Source of the DNA: Armatimonadetes bacterium JP3_11
Lineage (GTDB): Bacteria; Armatimonadota; Fimbriimonadia; Fimbriimonadales; GBS-DC
Assembly: GCA_002254605.1 (NCBI GenBank)
Contig: NKPV01000006.1
Location: 1-40,274 of the forward strand
DNA: 40,274 bases
Direction of reading: 5' to 3'
Positions 30,386-38,628 of the stretch are shown here, one piece after another. A program made the translations under genes and the position numbers. Every line of letters begins with the position of its first letter. Within the stretch, counting starts at the first letter, position 1. The notes beneath the pieces were generated by a model, which saw only the letters and a program-made list of their open reading frames with translations, was not told where the DNA came from and ran no database searches.

Positions 30386-30391
30386 CTCCGT

Positions 30392-30741
30392 TCAGGGTTG
30401 CTCTTCCCACTCCACCAGCAATTGATCCACCCGTAGTTGCGCACTATCCCATGCGCCTTCATTCACGATGTGCAGGAACAGGTCGCCTTCATAGGAGATG
30501 TATGGAGCGGGGTTGGATAGCGAGACGGATAGCTGCCTGTGTCGAAGTTGTAGAGCTCCAGCCGTTCGGTGATATTCGTGGGCATGTTTTGTCCCCGTGG
30601 GCGATAGGTCAAGCGCAGAGCGCCGTGAGTATGCATGCTTGTAGCATGCGGCGCCGCCAGCACGCGCAACTGATTTGTCAGCGTGGGGGCATCCGCGATG
30701 CGAGCGAGAATCGCCCATACGGCTAAGAGCCACTCCCACAT
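30392..30741 (-). pseudogene. small frameshifted gene following the lipoprotein gene
   Basis: From ATG 30741, 6 nt after the lipoprotein stop, a frame reads MWEWLLAVWAIL then a beta-rich stretch with LRLTYRPRG and ERLELYNFDTGSY, and stops near 30463. The next part continues in another frame as EGDLFLHIVNEGAWD to VDQLLVEWEEQP, ending at 30392. Both halves look like one secreted beta-sandwich protein of about 115 residues, similar in style to C-terminal domains of extracellular proteins. The shift lies around 30485-30520, where the minus strand has a C-rich stretch. Either a real frameshift or two unrelated short frames; I cannot name a family. Confidence 0.35.
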
Positions 30742-30747
30742 AGGTGC

Positions 30748-32022
30748 TTAGGGATTGAGCGTTCCGCGTTGAGTTGCGTAGCGCAGCTGGAACCCTGCTG
30801 GTGGATTGCCGCCTTGCAGCGCGAGCCAGAGGGTATTTGTAGGAACCGTGTTCGGCACAACCAGCACGCGCAGCGCGGCGTCGAGGGGTTGCCCACGCTG
30901 AAGCGTCCAACTCGCGTTCCATCCCGAGAGGTTCGAAAGCACAGGCGTGTTGTAGGTATTCGCTCCTCCGAGCCAGCTGCGGGAGATGAGAATCTGATAG
31001 CGCACAGGTTGCCCACTGCCCGACAGCTCCAGCAGGTAGCCGCGTGCGGGCGTTTCACCGTAGGCGAAGCCGACCACACCCACCACAATCGCTCCTGTAC
31101 TGTTGACAGAGAACGACGGGTTGCTAAAGGGTGCGGGCAAGGTATAGTTCAGGCTGTTCGGCAAGGACGCCTGTACTTCCTCGATACCGCGCCCCTCGGA
31201 CGAGATAACTCGCACACGGAACGACTCGCCAGCACTTCGGATATCGTCGGGAATGATGGGATACCGCGCAACCACTCCGTCCAGAGTCGTTGTGCCTAAT
31301 CCGATGATGCTGGAGCGCACTGCTGATTGAAGGTAAATCTGGGAGGTGATCGTTTCATTGGCGCCGGTGTCGATTCCCGCGATATTCACTGTGCCGCTGG
31401 AAACATCGAACACGCGCACGATACTGCCGTCGGGTTGATTGAAGTTGATATCATAGGTCGTTGAGTTCGGGAACGACCGTCCGCGCTGCAACCAGACCCG
31501 GTTCGGGATTCCGCTGGCGAGGCGCACGGCGACCACATCATAGATGCCTGCGGGCATGCTGGGAATCGTGTAAACGCCGCCTACAGGTACGGCGGTCGAT
31601 TCGCCGATGGCGATTAGGGCTTGTCCTCCGTTCACTCCCTGCACCGTTCCATTGACCGTGATGGTACTGGAGGGGTTACCGCCGCCGCAGACCGCGTTGA
31701 ACTGGGGCGTCTCGCTCAGGGTCGTATGAACTACATGCACCGTTGGTTTTGCGCCGCTGCAGACATATGCCAGCGAGTAGCGTCCGTCAGCGGCAGTGAC
31801 GCGCGGGGCGCCGCTAAAGTCGCCGGCGCCTGCCAGCGTTTGCCATGCGCCATTAGCGCCATCCTGAAACGCCACCCACTGCGCGCCGCGTATGCTGACC
31901 TGAACAGCGGTGCCGGGAAGGTTATTGTCGCCCCCGCCGCCTCCGCCGCCACAGCCAGAGAGCCACAGAGCCAATCCTAAGACGCCTACAATGCCGAGAA
32001 CACGATAAGAATTCCTGTACAT
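30748..32022 (-). CDS. predicted surface lipoprotein with a carboxypeptidase-regulatory-like domain
   Basis: A 424-residue protein with a lipoprotein signal: hydrophobic IVGVLGLALW then the lipobox LSGC with Cys24, followed by seven glycines. The lipid-anchored protein would lie in the outer membrane. Residues of about 100-160 resemble a carboxypeptidase regulatory-like (prealbumin-type) beta domain with GVYTIPSMPAGIYDVVAV. The rest is beta-rich and unrecognised. ATG 32022 is preferred: AGGAGG (32028-32033) lies 5 nt upstream, whereas it is only 2 nt before ATG 32025. Its promoter may be the TAGAAT at 32059-32064. It is followed 6 nt later by the small frameshifted gene. The gene lies between dnaA and tRNA-Met. 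Confidence 0.75.
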   Translation of the reverse strand: MYRNSYRVLGIVGVLGLALWLSGCGGGGGGGDNNLPGTAVQVSIRGAQWVAFQDGANGAWQTLAGAGDFSGAPRVTAADGRYSLAYVCSGAKPTVHVVHTTLSETPQFNAVCGGGNPSSTITVNGTVQGVNGGQALIAIGESTAVPVGGVYTIPSMPAGIYDVVAVRLASGIPNRVWLQRGRSFPNSTTYDINFNQPDGSIVRVFDVSSGTVNIAGIDTGANETITSQIYLQSAVRSSIIGLGTTTLDGVVARYPIIPDDIRSAGESFRVRVISSEGRGIEEVQASLPNSLNYTLPAPFSNPSFSVNSTGAIVVGVVGFAYGETPARGYLLELSGSGQPVRYQILISRSWLGGANTYNTPVLSNLSGWNASWTLQRGQPLDAALRVLVVPNTVPTNTLWLALQGGNPPAGFQLRYATQRGTLNP

Positions 32023-32117
32023 CATCGCCTCCTTACGGGAATTTTGACTTTTGTTGCGATTCTATGTTCCCCGTAGAAGCGCGAGATTCCTGCCCGATGG
32101 GGGGGCGAAGCGTTCGG

Positions 32118-33521
32118 TTAGCCCCGCACTTTGTTTTGCAGGTACTGTACACGCTCGCGCAGGCGGGGGTCGGTGCGGAGTCGCTGGGTCGCTTTTCGGT
32201 AGGCGTGCAACACGGTGGTATGGTCGTTGCGTCCGAGCGCCTCGGCGATGCGCGTCCATGGTTCGCCGATTGTTTCCCTAACAAGGAACACGGCGATTTG
32301 GCGCGCCTGCACAACCTCGGCGCGGCGGCTGTCGCCCGTGAGTTCTTCATGGGGCACGCCCAACTCGTCGCACACGAGGCGCAGGATACGCTCCAGCGAA
32401 GGCGTCTGCGAGGGTTGGGGGTGCGCATTCACCAGATACGCCTGTAACGCCTGCGACGCCAACTCCAGGGTGATGGGTTCGCCTGTGATCGAGCTTTGCG
32501 CGATTAGGCGCGTCAATACCCCCTCCAGCACCCGAATGTTGGACTGGATTTTATCGGCGATAAATTCGGCGATCTCAATAGGTAACGGGGCGCCGTCCCG
32601 CGTAGCCTTGTTCATCAGAATCGCGATGCGCGTCTCTAAATCGGGTGAGGCAATGTCCGCGCATAGCCCCATTTCGAAGCGTGTGCGCAGCCGCTCCTCG
32701 ACCCCAATCAGGTCGCGTGGGGCTTTGTCGCTGGTCATCACCAGTTGCCGCCCCGCGCCGTGGAGCATGTTGAAGATGTGGAAAAACTCCTCCTGCGTGC
32801 GCTCTTTGCCCGCGATGAACTGCACATCGTCGACCAACCAGAGTTGCACATGGCGGTAGCGTTCGCGAAACTCGTCGGCTCTTTGACAGCGTGTTGCCTG
32901 CACATAACTGCGTAGGAACTCCTCGCCACTGATATAGACCACCGAGGCATTGGGAACGCGCTGGAGATACGCTTGTCCAATCGCGTGGAGCAGGTGTGTT
33001 TTGCCTAGACCGGGTGCGCTGTAGATGAACAGCGGATTGTAGCGACCGCCCGCGCCTTGCGCCACGGCGAGCGCCGCAGCGTGTGCCAAGCGGTTGCTCT
33101 TGCCCACTACGAAAGTCTCGAAGGTCAGCAGGGGATTGAATTCAGGTCGTGGGAACGCGGGCTGTGGCGGTGCAGAGACGACAGGCGCAACCACCACAGG
33201 AGCGGGTTCAACATAGGGAGTTGCGTCTTCGCCCACGAATAGAATCACGACGGGGAACCCCAGCTGCTGGCTCAGGAGCTCCTGCAGGTCACGCTGGTAG
33301 CGTTTCTGAACCCAATCCCGTCCGAACGCGCTATCGAGCTGCAGGCGCACCTGATCGCCGTCGATACCTATGGGCACAATCGACTCCAGGTATCGTCGAC
33401 TGGACAGAGGAATGCGCGGCGTCAATGCTTGAAGCACATTCCGCCACGCGCGACGCAAACGCGCTGCGTCGATATCCTCTCCAAGATGTAACTGTTCCAC
33501 TGCATGGTCGTCCGTGCGCAT
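32118..33521 (-). CDS. dnaA: chromosomal replication initiator DnaA
   Basis: A 467-residue AAA+ initiator that melts oriC and loads the replicative helicase. Domain I spans about residues 20-95. A low-complexity linker rich in Pro and Val covers 100-128. The ATPase has Walker A GLGKTHLLHAIG (171-182), Walker B LWLVDDVQFI (227-236), and sensor/arginine-finger segments TSDKAPRDL and EERLRTRFEMGL. Domain IV has the DNA-binding signature GRNDHTTVLHAYRK near the C-terminus. dnaN does not follow; a lipoprotein gene is downstream. The start is ATG 33521 without a clear Shine-Dalgarno. A TATAAT (33561-33566) on the minus strand gives a leader of about 32 nt. Confidence 0.96.
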   Translation of the reverse strand: MRTDDHAVEQLHLGEDIDAARLRRAWRNVLQALTPRIPLSSRRYLESIVPIGIDGDQVRLQLDSAFGRDWVQKRYQRDLQELLSQQLGFPVVILFVGEDATPYVEPAPVVVAPVVSAPPQPAFPRPEFNPLLTFETFVVGKSNRLAHAAALAVAQGAGGRYNPLFIYSAPGLGKTHLLHAIGQAYLQRVPNASVVYISGEEFLRSYVQATRCQRADEFRERYRHVQLWLVDDVQFIAGKERTQEEFFHIFNMLHGAGRQLVMTSDKAPRDLIGVEERLRTRFEMGLCADIASPDLETRIAILMNKATRDGAPLPIEIAEFIADKIQSNIRVLEGVLTRLIAQSSITGEPITLELASQALQAYLVNAHPQPSQTPSLERILRLVCDELGVPHEELTGDSRRAEVVQARQIAVFLVRETIGEPWTRIAEALGRNDHTTVLHAYRKATQRLRTDPRLRERVQYLQNKVRG

Positions 33522-33560
33522 TGCTGTTGATGCGTCCCTGCTCTCGCCTGCGGGGTGGCT

Positions 33561-33566
33561 ATTATA
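33561..33566 (-). promoter_or_regulatory. TATAAT promoter of dnaA
   Basis: Minus-strand TATAAT about 39 nt before the dnaA ATG. It lacks the GG found before most other -10 words in the window. Confidence 0.45.
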
Positions 33567-33796
33567 TTAGCATGCCCCACCCCCAATCCTGCAACGGTTA
33601 GGGGATGTTCAAAGACCAAAATTGCTATTTGTCTGCCTATAGAGCCAATAAAATTCCCCAAGCGATTTTTTGTGGGCATTTTATGTGTTTATCGTTCATT
33701 TTCTTTGCTAAACCAACCTGTAGTGGCAGGTGTAAGCCCCTATACAAGATTTGCCCCTTTCGCCCTCGAATCGTGGAACGGGATGCGTAATTATCA
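33567..33796. other. AT-rich intergenic stretch between dnaA and phoU
   Basis: About 230 bp that is clearly more AT-rich than its surroundings, especially 33640-33720, with no convincing ORF. A short hairpin ACCTG/CAGGT lies at 33716-33731. Its place next to dnaA makes an origin possible, but I find no clear DnaA boxes (TTATCCACA or close variants). Confidence 0.35.
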
Positions 33797-33804
33797 GGTA
33801 CAAT
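33797..33804 (+). promoter_or_regulatory. GGTACAAT promoter of phoU
   Basis: CAGG followed by TACAAT, ending 8 nt before ATG 33813, with no Shine-Dalgarno between. Confidence 0.65.
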
Positions 33805-33812
33805 AGTTGTAT

Positions 33813-34571
33813 ATGATGACGCGGCAGGCCTTTGATGCGGAACTGCAGGAGTTAGAGACCAAAGTCCTTGCGATGGCAAGTATCGTGGAGGGGATGGTCG
33901 CCGATGCGGTGGAGGCGCTCTGGCGCAACGACAGGCAACGCGCCGAGCAGGTGCTGAAACGAGACGACGAAGTGGATCAGATTGATGTGGAGATTGAGTC
34001 GAGCTGTCTGCGCCTGCTTGCCTTGCAACAGCCGATGGGGAGCGATCTGCGCGTGATAGGGACGATTATGAAGATGATAACCGATATCGAGCGTATTGGG
34101 GACTACGCGGTCGATATTGCCAAAGCCGCGCGCAAAATCCAGGATGAGCCGCCTGTGGAGCAACTGGTAGACATCCCACGCCTTGCGAACGCCGCGCGCC
34201 GCATGCTGCTGGACAGCATCGAAGCCTATGTCAAGCGCGACCTGCAGAAAGTGATTCAAGTGTGTCAGCATGACGATGAGGTGGACGAAATTTACCGACG
34301 CATTCGCACCCAACTCCAAGAGATTATGCGCGAGCATCCCGAAAAGGTTACCGCGGCGTCATGGCTGCTGCTGACAGCGCACTATCTGGAGCGTATCGCC
34401 GACCATGCGACCAATATTGCCGAGCGGGTCTGGTTTATGGAAACAGGACGGCTTGAACAGCTTGCCAAGAAGCACAAGAGCGGCGCCTTAGAGGAGGCGT
34501 TTGCAGAAGCCGCACAACACGCCGCAGAAACCCAGACCAGCCAGAGCGATTCCGATGCCCTCTCTGTCTGA
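33813..34571 (+). CDS. phoU: phosphate signalling complex protein PhoU
   Basis: A 252-residue all-helical protein with two three-helix repeats that links the Pst phosphate transporter to PhoR control. Repeat landmarks are RDDEVDQIDVEIE with GSDLRVIGTIMKMITDIERIGDYA in the first half and HDDEVDEIYRRI with TAASWLLLTAHYLERIADHATNIAE in the second. The acidic metal-binding residues are present. A charged tail of about 30 residues follows. The start is taken as ATG 33813 because of the promoter 8 nt upstream; ATG 33816 is next to it. No pst or phoR genes are nearby. It overlaps yggS by 17 nt. Confidence 0.94.
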   Translation: MMTRQAFDAELQELETKVLAMASIVEGMVADAVEALWRNDRQRAEQVLKRDDEVDQIDVEIESSCLRLLALQQPMGSDLRVIGTIMKMITDIERIGDYAVDIAKAARKIQDEPPVEQLVDIPRLANAARRMLLDSIEAYVKRDLQKVIQVCQHDDEVDEIYRRIRTQLQEIMREHPEKVTAASWLLLTAHYLERIADHATNIAERVWFMETGRLEQLAKKHKSGALEEAFAEAAQHAAETQTSQSDSDALSV

Positions 34572-35229
34572 GCGCTGGAAGGCGTTGCAGGAGCGAGTTG
34601 CCGCCGTGTGCGCCCGCTGCGGGCGCGACCCGTCGACGATACGAATCGTTGCCGTGAGCAAGGGCGTTTCCCCCGAGCGCATCACAGAAGCCTACGCACT
34701 CGGGCTGCGCGACTTCGGCGAGAACTATTGGCAGGAAGCCCGCGCCAAACTGGAGGTACTCCCACACGATATACGGTGGCACTTTATCGGGCATCTTCAA
34801 ACCAATAAGGTCAAATATGTTGTGGGACGATTTGCTTTAATACAAGTGGTAGATAGGGTATCCTTATTGCAGGAGATTCGGCGCGTGGCGATACGCCAGC
34901 AGAGAGTGCAGCCTGTGCTTATCGAGGTACGCCTCGCGGAGGTAGAAGGAAGGGCAGGCGTGTCGCTGAGCGATGCGCCCATGCTCATCGAAAAGACGCT
35001 GGAAGCAGAGGGCGTCTCCTTGCAAGGGCTTATGGGTGTCGCGCCCTACACGGACGACGAGCGTACCATTCGCGCCGCGTTCCAGCGCCTGCGCCGCCTG
35101 TATGAGCACCTGCCGACGCCGAATCGCCTGTGGCTCTCGATGGGCATGAGCCACGACTTCGAAATCGCTATTGAAGAGGGTAGCAATATGCTACGGCTCG
35201 GTACTGCGCTCTTTGGGGAGCGATTGTAG
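34555..35229 (+). CDS. yggS: YggS/PROSC family pyridoxal-phosphate homeostasis protein
   Basis: A 224-residue single-domain PLP-binding barrel that buffers pyridoxal phosphate. The PLP lysine is Lys36 in IVAVSKGVSPERI. Other marks are FGENYWQEARAK, WHFIGHLQTNKVK and WLSMGMSHDFEIAIEEGSNMLRLG, the last binding the phosphate. ATG 34555, within the end of phoU, gives a normal N-terminus; a longer in-frame version would add 18 doubtful residues. It precedes sepF, a common bacterial order, separated by 49 nt that contain a short hairpin. Confidence 0.93.
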   Translation: MPSLSERWKALQERVAAVCARCGRDPSTIRIVAVSKGVSPERITEAYALGLRDFGENYWQEARAKLEVLPHDIRWHFIGHLQTNKVKYVVGRFALIQVVDRVSLLQEIRRVAIRQQRVQPVLIEVRLAEVEGRAGVSLSDAPMLIEKTLEAEGVSLQGLMGVAPYTDDERTIRAAFQRLRRLYEHLPTPNRLWLSMGMSHDFEIAIEEGSNMLRLGTALFGERL

Positions 35230-35237
35230 CACAGACG

Positions 35238-35256
35238 CTTGGACTGGAAGTCCAAG
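35238..35256. repeat. short palindrome in the sepF leader
   Basis: CTTGGACT and AGTCCAAG form a perfect 8-bp stem with a GGA loop. A related short palindrome (AGGGACTTTAGTCCT) occurs at 16502-16516. No T-run follows, so it is not a terminator. Confidence 0.45.
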
Positions 35257-35278
35257 CCTGACGACAGGGAGGTTCACC

Positions 35279-35695
35279 GTGAGCTATTATTACGAGGAGA
35301 TGGAGGAACAGTACGAGGCGCGTCCGAGCATGTGGGCGCGTTTGCGCTCGCTGGTCGGATGGAATCGTGAAGAGGAAGACGCCGAATCGCTGCCGAACCG
35401 CGCGACCGACACCCGCTACCGTCGTTTCCACGCCTACCATGTGTGCATCCGTAAGGAGATTCACAGCCTCGAGGACGCTCGCGTCGCCGCGGATGGGCTC
35501 AAAGAGGGCGTGCAGCAGATTCTCAATTTGGCGTCCACGCCTCAAGGGGTGCGTGAGCGCGTGATTGACTTCCTCAACGGTGTGGTGTACGCCATCGAGG
35601 GCAGTGTGGAGCGCGTGAGCGAGCATGTGTTCGTCTACGCGCCACCGCAGGCGATTCTGGACGCTCCGAATATCACGCGCACGGAACGCACCTGA
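35279..35695 (+). CDS. sepF: cell division protein SepF
   Basis: A 138-residue protein that tethers FtsZ to the membrane. The N-terminal part is acidic and tyrosine-rich (SYYYEEMEEQYE), and the rest is the SepF domain (residues 45-130) with LKEGVQQILNL, RERVIDFLNGVVYAIEGSVERVSEHVFVYAP region. The start is GTG 35279, with GGGAGG 6 nt upstream, which places the conserved N-terminus correctly. It lies after yggS, the usual order. Its presence suggests an FtsA-independent division system, as in Firmicutes, Cyanobacteria and Armatimonadota. Confidence 0.92.
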   Translation: MSYYYEEMEEQYEARPSMWARLRSLVGWNREEEDAESLPNRATDTRYRRFHAYHVCIRKEIHSLEDARVAADGLKEGVQQILNLASTPQGVRERVIDFLNGVVYAIEGSVERVSEHVFVYAPPQAILDAPNITRTERT

Positions 35696-35769
35696 CACGC
35701 CAGCGGAACCCAGACGCATAGCAGGGATCGCGTCCCGTAGGGCGTATTATGGCGCTTGGGTAAAAAGTG

Positions 35770-36687
35770 ATGCTCGGGCGTCTTCCGCGTTTTGTTCGGG
35801 TCGTAGAGGTCGGCGCACGGGACGGCTTGCAAAACGAGCCGACGCCAGTGCCGACGGAGGTGAAGGTGCGCTTCATCGAGATGCTCGCCGAGGCGGGCGT
35901 GTCCGTCGTGGAGGCGACGGCGTTTGTCAGCCCGCGCTGGGTGCCGCAACTTGCCGACGCCGAGCAGGTGATGACGCAACTCACACGGCGCGCGGGGGTG
36001 CGCTATCCGGTGCTCGTGCCCAACCTCAAAGGGCTGGAACGCGCCTTGAATGCAGGCGCCACCGAAATCGCCATCTTCACCGCCGCCTCTGAAAGTTTCT
36101 GCCAGCGGAACCTTAACCGTAGCATTGAACAGTCGCTGCACGAGTATGAGGCGGTGGTACACGCCGCGAAAGAGGCAGGCTGCTGGGTACGCGGCTATAT
36201 CTCCACGGCGCTGGTGTGCCCTTATGAGGGTGAAATCGCGCCCGATTCGGTCAAGCCGATTGTGGAACGCCTGCTCGCGATGGGGGTAGACGAGGTGAGC
36301 CTTGGGGACACTATCGGCGCCGCGACGCCGACTCAGGTCGCGCGACTCACCGACACCCTCCTGCCTCTCCTGCCGCCTGAGCAATTTGCCTACCATTTCC
36401 ACAACACTTACGGCGTTGCGCTGGCGAATGTCCTCACCGCGCTGCAGCAGGGCATCTTTATTTTCGATTCCAGCGCTGGCGGGCTTGGGGGCTGCCCGTT
36501 CGCGCCGGGGGCATCAGGCAACCTCGCCACCGAAGATTTGCTCTACATGCTGCACGGCATGGGCATCGAGACGGGCGTCAGCTTGGAAGGGGTCGTGGCG
36601 GCGGCGCAATACATCCTGAGCCACCTGCAACGCGCCACACCGCCGAGCAACTACCTCAGAGCCTGCCCCCTCATGAGCCCTGCCTGA
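35770..36687 (+). CDS. hydroxymethylglutaryl-CoA lyase
   Basis: A 305-residue metal-dependent TIM-barrel lyase that splits HMG-CoA into acetoacetate and acetyl-CoA in leucine breakdown. The N-terminal VGARDGLQNEP (residues 14-24), the metal-binding YHFHNTYG, and the catalytic-loop signature GGLGGCPFAPGASGN are all diagnostic, including the loop cysteine. The length fits the family. ATG 35770 is preferred to the GTG just before it. A TATTAT (35745-35750) may be the -10, with a leader of about 12 nt and no clear Shine-Dalgarno. Other leucine-degradation genes are not seen here. Confidence 0.92.
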   Translation: MLGRLPRFVRVVEVGARDGLQNEPTPVPTEVKVRFIEMLAEAGVSVVEATAFVSPRWVPQLADAEQVMTQLTRRAGVRYPVLVPNLKGLERALNAGATEIAIFTAASESFCQRNLNRSIEQSLHEYEAVVHAAKEAGCWVRGYISTALVCPYEGEIAPDSVKPIVERLLAMGVDEVSLGDTIGAATPTQVARLTDTLLPLLPPEQFAYHFHNTYGVALANVLTALQQGIFIFDSSAGGLGGCPFAPGASGNLATEDLLYMLHGMGIETGVSLEGVVAAAQYILSHLQRATPPSNYLRACPLMSPA

Positions 36688-36708
36688 CCCCATTCGCGTC
36701 CTCAAGCG

Positions 36709-36716
36709 AGTATAAT
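36709..36716 (+). promoter_or_regulatory. AGTATAAT promoter of nuoE
   Basis: TATAAT preceded by GAG, ending 9 nt before ATG 36726; no Shine-Dalgarno between. Confidence 0.6.
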
Positions 36717-36725
36717 TTCCCTGCT

Positions 36726-37358
36726 ATGCACGAGCCGATTATCCGTATTACCGAGCGTCCGAAACCGCCGCGCCCCGAAGAGCTCAACCTGCGCTTCTCG
36801 GAGCGAGCAGTGAAAGAGCTGGAGGCGTTGCTTTCACACTACCCCGACAAAAAGTCGGCAATGCTCCCTGCGCTATGGATTGCGCAACGCGAGTATGGCG
36901 GGCATCTGACCGCCGACGCCATCGCCGAAGTCGCCTACCGACTGGGACGCTCCTACGCGGAAGTGGAAGGCGTCGCCACTTTCTACACGATGTATAACAA
37001 AACGCCCGTCGGAAAATACATGCTGGAGGTCTGTACGAATCTGACATGCATGGTGTGTGGCGCGTATCGGATATTGGAGTACTTAGAACAGAAGCTGGGC
37101 ATCAAACTGGGCGAGACGACGCCCGACGGGCTATTCACTTTGACCGAAGTGGAGTGTCTGAACAACTGCGGTGATGCACCCGTGATGCAGGTTGGGGACA
37201 TCTATTGCCGTCGCTTGACACCTGAGAAGATCGATGCGCTCATCGAGCAACTGCGCAACAGCGAGGAACATACCGTCGTACAACTCGCCGACGCCGAGGT
37301 GCAACTCCATCTCAGCGAAGCAGAGCGCCAACAGATAGAAAAGGCGACCTCTGGGTAA
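36726..37358 (+). CDS. nuoE: NADH-quinone oxidoreductase subunit E (24 kDa, 2Fe-2S)
   Basis: A 210-residue thioredoxin-like 2Fe-2S protein of the complex I NADH module. The four cluster cysteines have the family spacing: Cys103 and Cys108 (VCTNLTCMVCG), Cys144 and Cys148 (ECLNNCGDAP). The N-terminal helical region ALWIAQREYGGHLT is typical. A C-terminal tail of about 45 residues beyond the core is extra. nuoF and the other nuo genes, normally adjacent, are absent here; the next gene is mrp. Related subunits of formate dehydrogenase or hydrogenase share this fold, so the exact complex is inferred. Confidence 0.88.
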   Translation: MHEPIIRITERPKPPRPEELNLRFSERAVKELEALLSHYPDKKSAMLPALWIAQREYGGHLTADAIAEVAYRLGRSYAEVEGVATFYTMYNKTPVGKYMLEVCTNLTCMVCGAYRILEYLEQKLGIKLGETTPDGLFTLTEVECLNNCGDAPVMQVGDIYCRRLTPEKIDALIEQLRNSEEHTVVQLADAEVQLHLSEAERQQIEKATSG

Positions 37359-37395
37359 TCCCGTGAGGGGCGAAACTGAGCGATACCTTCCATCG

Positions 37396-37403
37396 GGTAT
37401 AAT
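37396..37403 (+). promoter_or_regulatory. GGTATAAT promoter of mrp
   Basis: GG-extended TATAAT 37 nt before ATG 37441. The resulting leader carries AGGAG (37429-37433) at a normal 7-nt spacing. Confidence 0.6.
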
Positions 37404-37440
37404 CTTAGCCACGCTAAATATTTGGCGTAGGAGACCGACG

Positions 37441-38505
37441 ATGCCTATGGTGACACGCGAAGATGTCTTAAACGCCCTTAGAAAGATCGTTGATCCCGAT
37501 TTGCATCGCGATATTGTGTCGTTGGGGTTCGTGAAAGAGGTCGTGATTTGCGAGGGCGCTGTGAAAGTGGTGATTGAGCTTACCACGCCCGCATGTCCTG
37601 TAAAAGACCAGATGAAGGCGGAAGCAGAGCGACTCATCGCGCAGATTCCGGGCGTGGCGGCGGTGAATGTGGAGATGACCGCGCAGGTGCGGGGACGCGA
37701 CATCGCTTCGGAAGACCTGTTGCCTGAAGTGAAGCATGTGATCGCCATCGCCAGTGGGAAGGGAGGGGTAGGCAAGTCGACGGTCTCGGTGAACTTGGCG
37801 GTAGCGTTGGCGCAGTCGGGCGCACGCGTGGGACTGCTGGACGCCGATATTTACGGTCCCAGCATCCCCAAAATGCTGGGCTGTCAAGGCGAGCATCCCT
37901 TGGTCGAGTCGCGTCAGATTATCCCGATACGACGCTATGGCGTGTCGGTGATGTCGATCGGGTTCCTGTTGGAGGAGGAGCAGGCGGCGATGTGGCGCGG
38001 TCCGATTGTGGCAGGCACCGTGCGCCAACTTTTCGCTGATGTGCGTTGGGGTGCGTTGGACTATTTGTTGGTGGATTTGCCGCCGGGCACAGGCGACGCT
38101 CCGATGACCACTGCGCAAACGGTGCCTCTCACAGGCGTGGTGATTGTAATGACCCCGCAGGCGGTAGCGGCATCGATTGCGGGGAAGTCCGTTGCGCTCT
38201 TTCGTCGGCTCAATGCACCCATATTGGGTGTGGTAGAGAATATGGCGGAGTTTGTATGTCCTCACTGCGGCGAACGCACGGCGATTTTCCCTGGTCCGGG
38301 TGCGCGGGCGTTCGCGCAGAAGTTGGGCGTCCCGTTTTTAGGCTCTGTGCCGTTAGATCCGACCGTCAGCGTTGCCAGCGATGCGGGGCAACCCGCGGTT
38401 ATAGCCGCCCCCGATTCGGCGCAGGCGCAGGCGTTTCGCGAAATTGCAGGCAAACTTGCCGCGGAAGTGAGCGTTGCCAGCATCGCCCACAGTGCGTCGT
38501 TCTGA
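37441..38505 (+). CDS. Mrp/NBP35 family ATP-binding Fe-S cluster carrier
   Basis: A 354-residue protein that carries and transfers Fe-S clusters. The N-terminus (residues 4-80) is an MIP18/DUF59-type domain with the cysteine in TTPACPVKDQM. The ATPase has the deviant P-loop GKGGVGKST (106-114), Walker B region LVDLPPGTGD, and a late CPHCG motif that binds the bridging cluster in the dimer. ATG 37441 has AGGAG 7 nt upstream. Its placement right after nuoE recalls the mitochondrial relative Ind1, which assembles complex I clusters; that link is inference. Confidence 0.93.
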   Translation: MPMVTREDVLNALRKIVDPDLHRDIVSLGFVKEVVICEGAVKVVIELTTPACPVKDQMKAEAERLIAQIPGVAAVNVEMTAQVRGRDIASEDLLPEVKHVIAIASGKGGVGKSTVSVNLAVALAQSGARVGLLDADIYGPSIPKMLGCQGEHPLVESRQIIPIRRYGVSVMSIGFLLEEEQAAMWRGPIVAGTVRQLFADVRWGALDYLLVDLPPGTGDAPMTTAQTVPLTGVVIVMTPQAVAASIAGKSVALFRRLNAPILGVVENMAEFVCPHCGERTAIFPGPGARAFAQKLGVPFLGSVPLDPTVSVASDAGQPAVIAAPDSAQAQAFREIAGKLAAEVSVASIAHSASF

Positions 38506-38628
38506 GGGGCGCCGCAGGGGGTACCACCGCCACGGTAGTGTTCATACGGGGAGCATACCGTCTTGTTTACTGCTGTCGGAAGATCAGTCGGCTTGGGTTC
38601 GTCAAGTTGTACAGGCGACGATCGACGG

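Noticed and set aside
33555-33806. ORF in the AT-rich gap upstream of phoU
   Set aside because: No Shine-Dalgarno or recognisable features, and it covers the phoU promoter.
33522-33812. oriC with DnaA boxes
   Set aside because: Close matches to TTATCCACA were not found on either strand, so I list only an AT-rich gap.
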